DNA from: an uncultured Bacteroidales bacterium
Lineage (GTDB): Bacteria > Bacteroidota > Bacteroidia > Bacteroidales > CAIWKO01
DNA length: 64,000 bases
Assembly (NCBI GenBank): GCA_903913285.1
Contig: CAIWKO010000010.1
Span: 170,790 to 234,789, forward strand
Reading direction: 5' to 3'
Shown here: one piece after another, positions 62,771 through 64,000 of the stretch
Layout of the letters: every line of letters begins with the position of its first letter
Numbering within the stretch: the first letter of the stretch is position 1
Translations under genes and position numbers: made by a program
The notes under the pieces: generated by a model
Seen by the model: only the letters and a program-made list of their open reading frames with translations
Databases searched by the model: none
What the model was told of the DNA's origin: nothing

Positions 62771-63223
62771 ATGAAAAAAACAATTCTTTTAATAGCATGC
62801 AGTTTAATTGCTGTAGCAGGTTTTGCACAAAAAATTGACCAGAAACAGGTTCCACTCGAAGTTAAAAAAACACTTTTGAACAAGGCAAATGATACTTTAT
62901 CTTCCGTTTGGGAAAAAGAGAGTGGTTTCTATAAAGCCTTATTCACCAAGGGTGAATTGAAAGCAGAAATACAGATCAAAGAAAATGGTGAATGGATAAA
63001 ATCGATATGGACGTTACCGTATACATACGTCCCTCAAAAGATTAAAGATAATGTGCCGACCACTTTCCCCGACTCTAAGGTCATCGGGGCTTCGATTCAG
63101 AATCGTACTGATGGTGATTATTATGTTATTGAAGCCAAAAAGAAAAAAGACATCCAATTATTATACTATAGTCTTAAATCAGAATATATTAAAACCGAAC
63201 CTAAAGAAGTTAAACAAAAATAA
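62771..63223 (+). CDS. PepSY-like exported protein
   Basis: 150 residues with signal MKKTILLIACSLIAVAGFAQ. The mature part (VPLEVKKTLLNKANDTLSSVWEKESGFYKALFTKGELKAEIQIKENGEWIKSIWTLPYTYVPQKIKDNV) matches the PepSY-like (BLIP-related) pattern of a helix followed by a strand meander. Periplasmic, probably an inhibitor or binding domain. Function unknown. Confidence 0.8.
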   Translation: MKKTILLIACSLIAVAGFAQKIDQKQVPLEVKKTLLNKANDTLSSVWEKESGFYKALFTKGELKAEIQIKENGEWIKSIWTLPYTYVPQKIKDNVPTTFPDSKVIGASIQNRTDGDYYVIEAKKKKDIQLLYYSLKSEYIKTEPKEVKQK

Positions 63224-63359
63224 GGAAATAATATCTATCATGAATTACCCCTCTGTTAAAAAGGGATATTTAAAGTAGTATATAAAAAAATCTTAATAGA
63301 TGTCAAAAACTTGATTAATTATATTAAATTTGTAACCAAATAATTTTAAAAAAACGCGT

Positions 63360-63902
63360 ATGAAAAAAATTACTTTACTTTTAGTGGTTTTCGTTTTGGG
63401 ATGCTCAGTTGTTTTTGCACAAAGCATAGAAAGCAAAAACTGTAACAAACCTATTACAAAAAAAATTAATAATAAATCATCAATCTTACTCAATTCAAAA
63501 GCAAGTATGACTGACACGGTTTATTTCAATTTAGCAAGATTAAGCAGTTCAGATTCCGCAAAACTTCTAGGGCTCTATAGTACAAGTGCTACTTCTATGG
63601 GGCAATATTTTGAACGTCCTCAAGCAATGCAAGTTTTAGGAACAACTTTTTTTGCTGTTTGTTCGGCAGTAGCATCGGTAAATGTTACGGTGGCAATATA
63701 CAATTGCGCTGCTGACTCAACACCTACAGGAACAGCCTTATCAACTGTAATCGTCCCTGTTGACTCTTCCTGGGCAAATGGGATTGAAATTTTTGCAGCA
63801 TTCTCCCCTGCAGTTTCTGTCACAGGGCCATATGTTATCACCGTTTCAAACACAACTGCAAAGGTTATGTTTTATGATATTGTAGAAAATGATTACTTTT
63901 GA
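63360..63902 (+). CDS. hypothetical exported protein, possibly truncated
   Basis: 180 residues with signal MKKITLLLVVFVLGCSVVFAQ. The mature domain (SMGQYFERPQAMQVLGTTFFAVCSAVASVNVTVAIYNCAADSTPTGTALSTVIVPVDSSW) looks like the first jelly-roll-like beta domain of larger Bacteroidota surface proteins, which normally continue to PKD and sorting domains. It ends abruptly (VMFYDIVENDYF) and is followed within 16 bp by another start, so a truncation is possible. A TAAATTTG -7 box lies at 63325. Confidence 0.7.
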   Translation: MKKITLLLVVFVLGCSVVFAQSIESKNCNKPITKKINNKSSILLNSKASMTDTVYFNLARLSSSDSAKLLGLYSTSATSMGQYFERPQAMQVLGTTFFAVCSAVASVNVTVAIYNCAADSTPTGTALSTVIVPVDSSWANGIEIFAAFSPAVSVTGPYVITVSNTTAKVMFYDIVENDYF

Positions 63903-63917
63903 AGAAACAAAATTGTC

Positions 63918-64000
63918 ATGGATTTACAAAAAGTTGTACAGGACTTAAGCAGAGAAGAAAAGGCCGAATTAATACGTTTATTATCAAAAGAACTCAAAGA
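63918..64000 (+). CDS. partial ORF, 5' end only
   Basis: ATG at 63918 opens MDLQKVVQDLSREEKAELIRLLSKELK and runs out of the window. The amphipathic start resembles the N-terminus of several transposases and of antitoxin-like proteins, but 27 residues are too few to decide. Only the start is supported. Confidence 0.4.
   Translation, partial: MDLQKVVQDLSREEKAELIRLLSKELK

Noticed and set aside
1-64000. tRNA or rRNA genes
   Set aside because: No cloverleaf with a T-loop GGTTCRANYC and acceptor pairing was recognised by eye; a covariance-model scan would settle it.

Overview
The window looks like a chromosomal segment of a member of the Bacteroidota. The evidence is two very large secreted proteins with type B type-IX-secretion (CHU_C-like) C-termini, several promoters of the Bacteroidota form TTG-N21-TAnnTTTG, weak or absent Shine-Dalgarno sequences, the cell-envelope cluster ftsX/DUF3098/uppP/truB, efp next to an lpxD-type acyltransferase, and many lipoproteins and Sec-secreted proteins of unknown function. 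No integrase, phage structural gene, complete insertion sequence, CRISPR array, rRNA or tRNA was recognised, so this is mostly housekeeping DNA with scattered accessory genes.

Layout. 1-6.7 kb: lpxD-like gene (cut by the window edge), efp, dnaE, trxA and a DUF58 gene. 6.7-16.5 kb: small exported, lipo- or membrane proteins on the minus strand, a short plus-strand group (FN3-like protein, winged-helix regulator, exported protein, membrane protein), a lipoprotein, and an ORF joining a pyrimidine-dimer-glycosylase-like domain to an exported protein; then pepT. 16.7-22.8 kb: OPT oligopeptide transporter with a TPR membrane protein, a CapA-like protein, and small unknowns. 23.4-30 kb: a co-directional set of GH94 phosphorylase, GH130 phosphorylase, sodium:solute symporter and a CBM9-like lipoprotein, which together suggest uptake and phosphorolytic cleavage of a beta-linked oligosaccharide. 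30-37 kb: valS, a small Cys-pair protein and a 936-residue AsmA-family protein. 37-44.5 kb: two tandem surface proteins built from Ig-like repeats. 45-51.6 kb: pheT, a radical SAM protein, a 25-residue-repeat protein, a membrane protein and an M28 peptidase with a PDZ domain. 51.6-53.4 kb: a disturbed intergenic region with an attC-like core and a broken exported-protein gene. 53.4-64 kb: methyltransferase, ABC ATPase, cobalamin adenosyltransferase, DUF2795-like protein, truB/uppP/DUF3098/ftsX, leuS, DUF3108 protein, PepSY-like protein, a possibly truncated exported protein and a partial ORF.

The most unusual feature is a set of five intergenic tandem-repeat arrays (about 10.2, 23.0, 33.2, 44.7 and 51.8 kb). 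Their unit sequences differ, yet all have a 21-bp period. All lie upstream of at least one gene: four in divergent intergenic regions, one upstream of a promoter between co-directional genes. Other recurring elements are an oriented GAAGTGCCTAAAGT motif just after four stop codons, small palindromes of the form GCCCC-GTA-GGGGC followed by GACATT, and two nearly identical terminators. All functions are assigned by reading the sequence; no database search was run.
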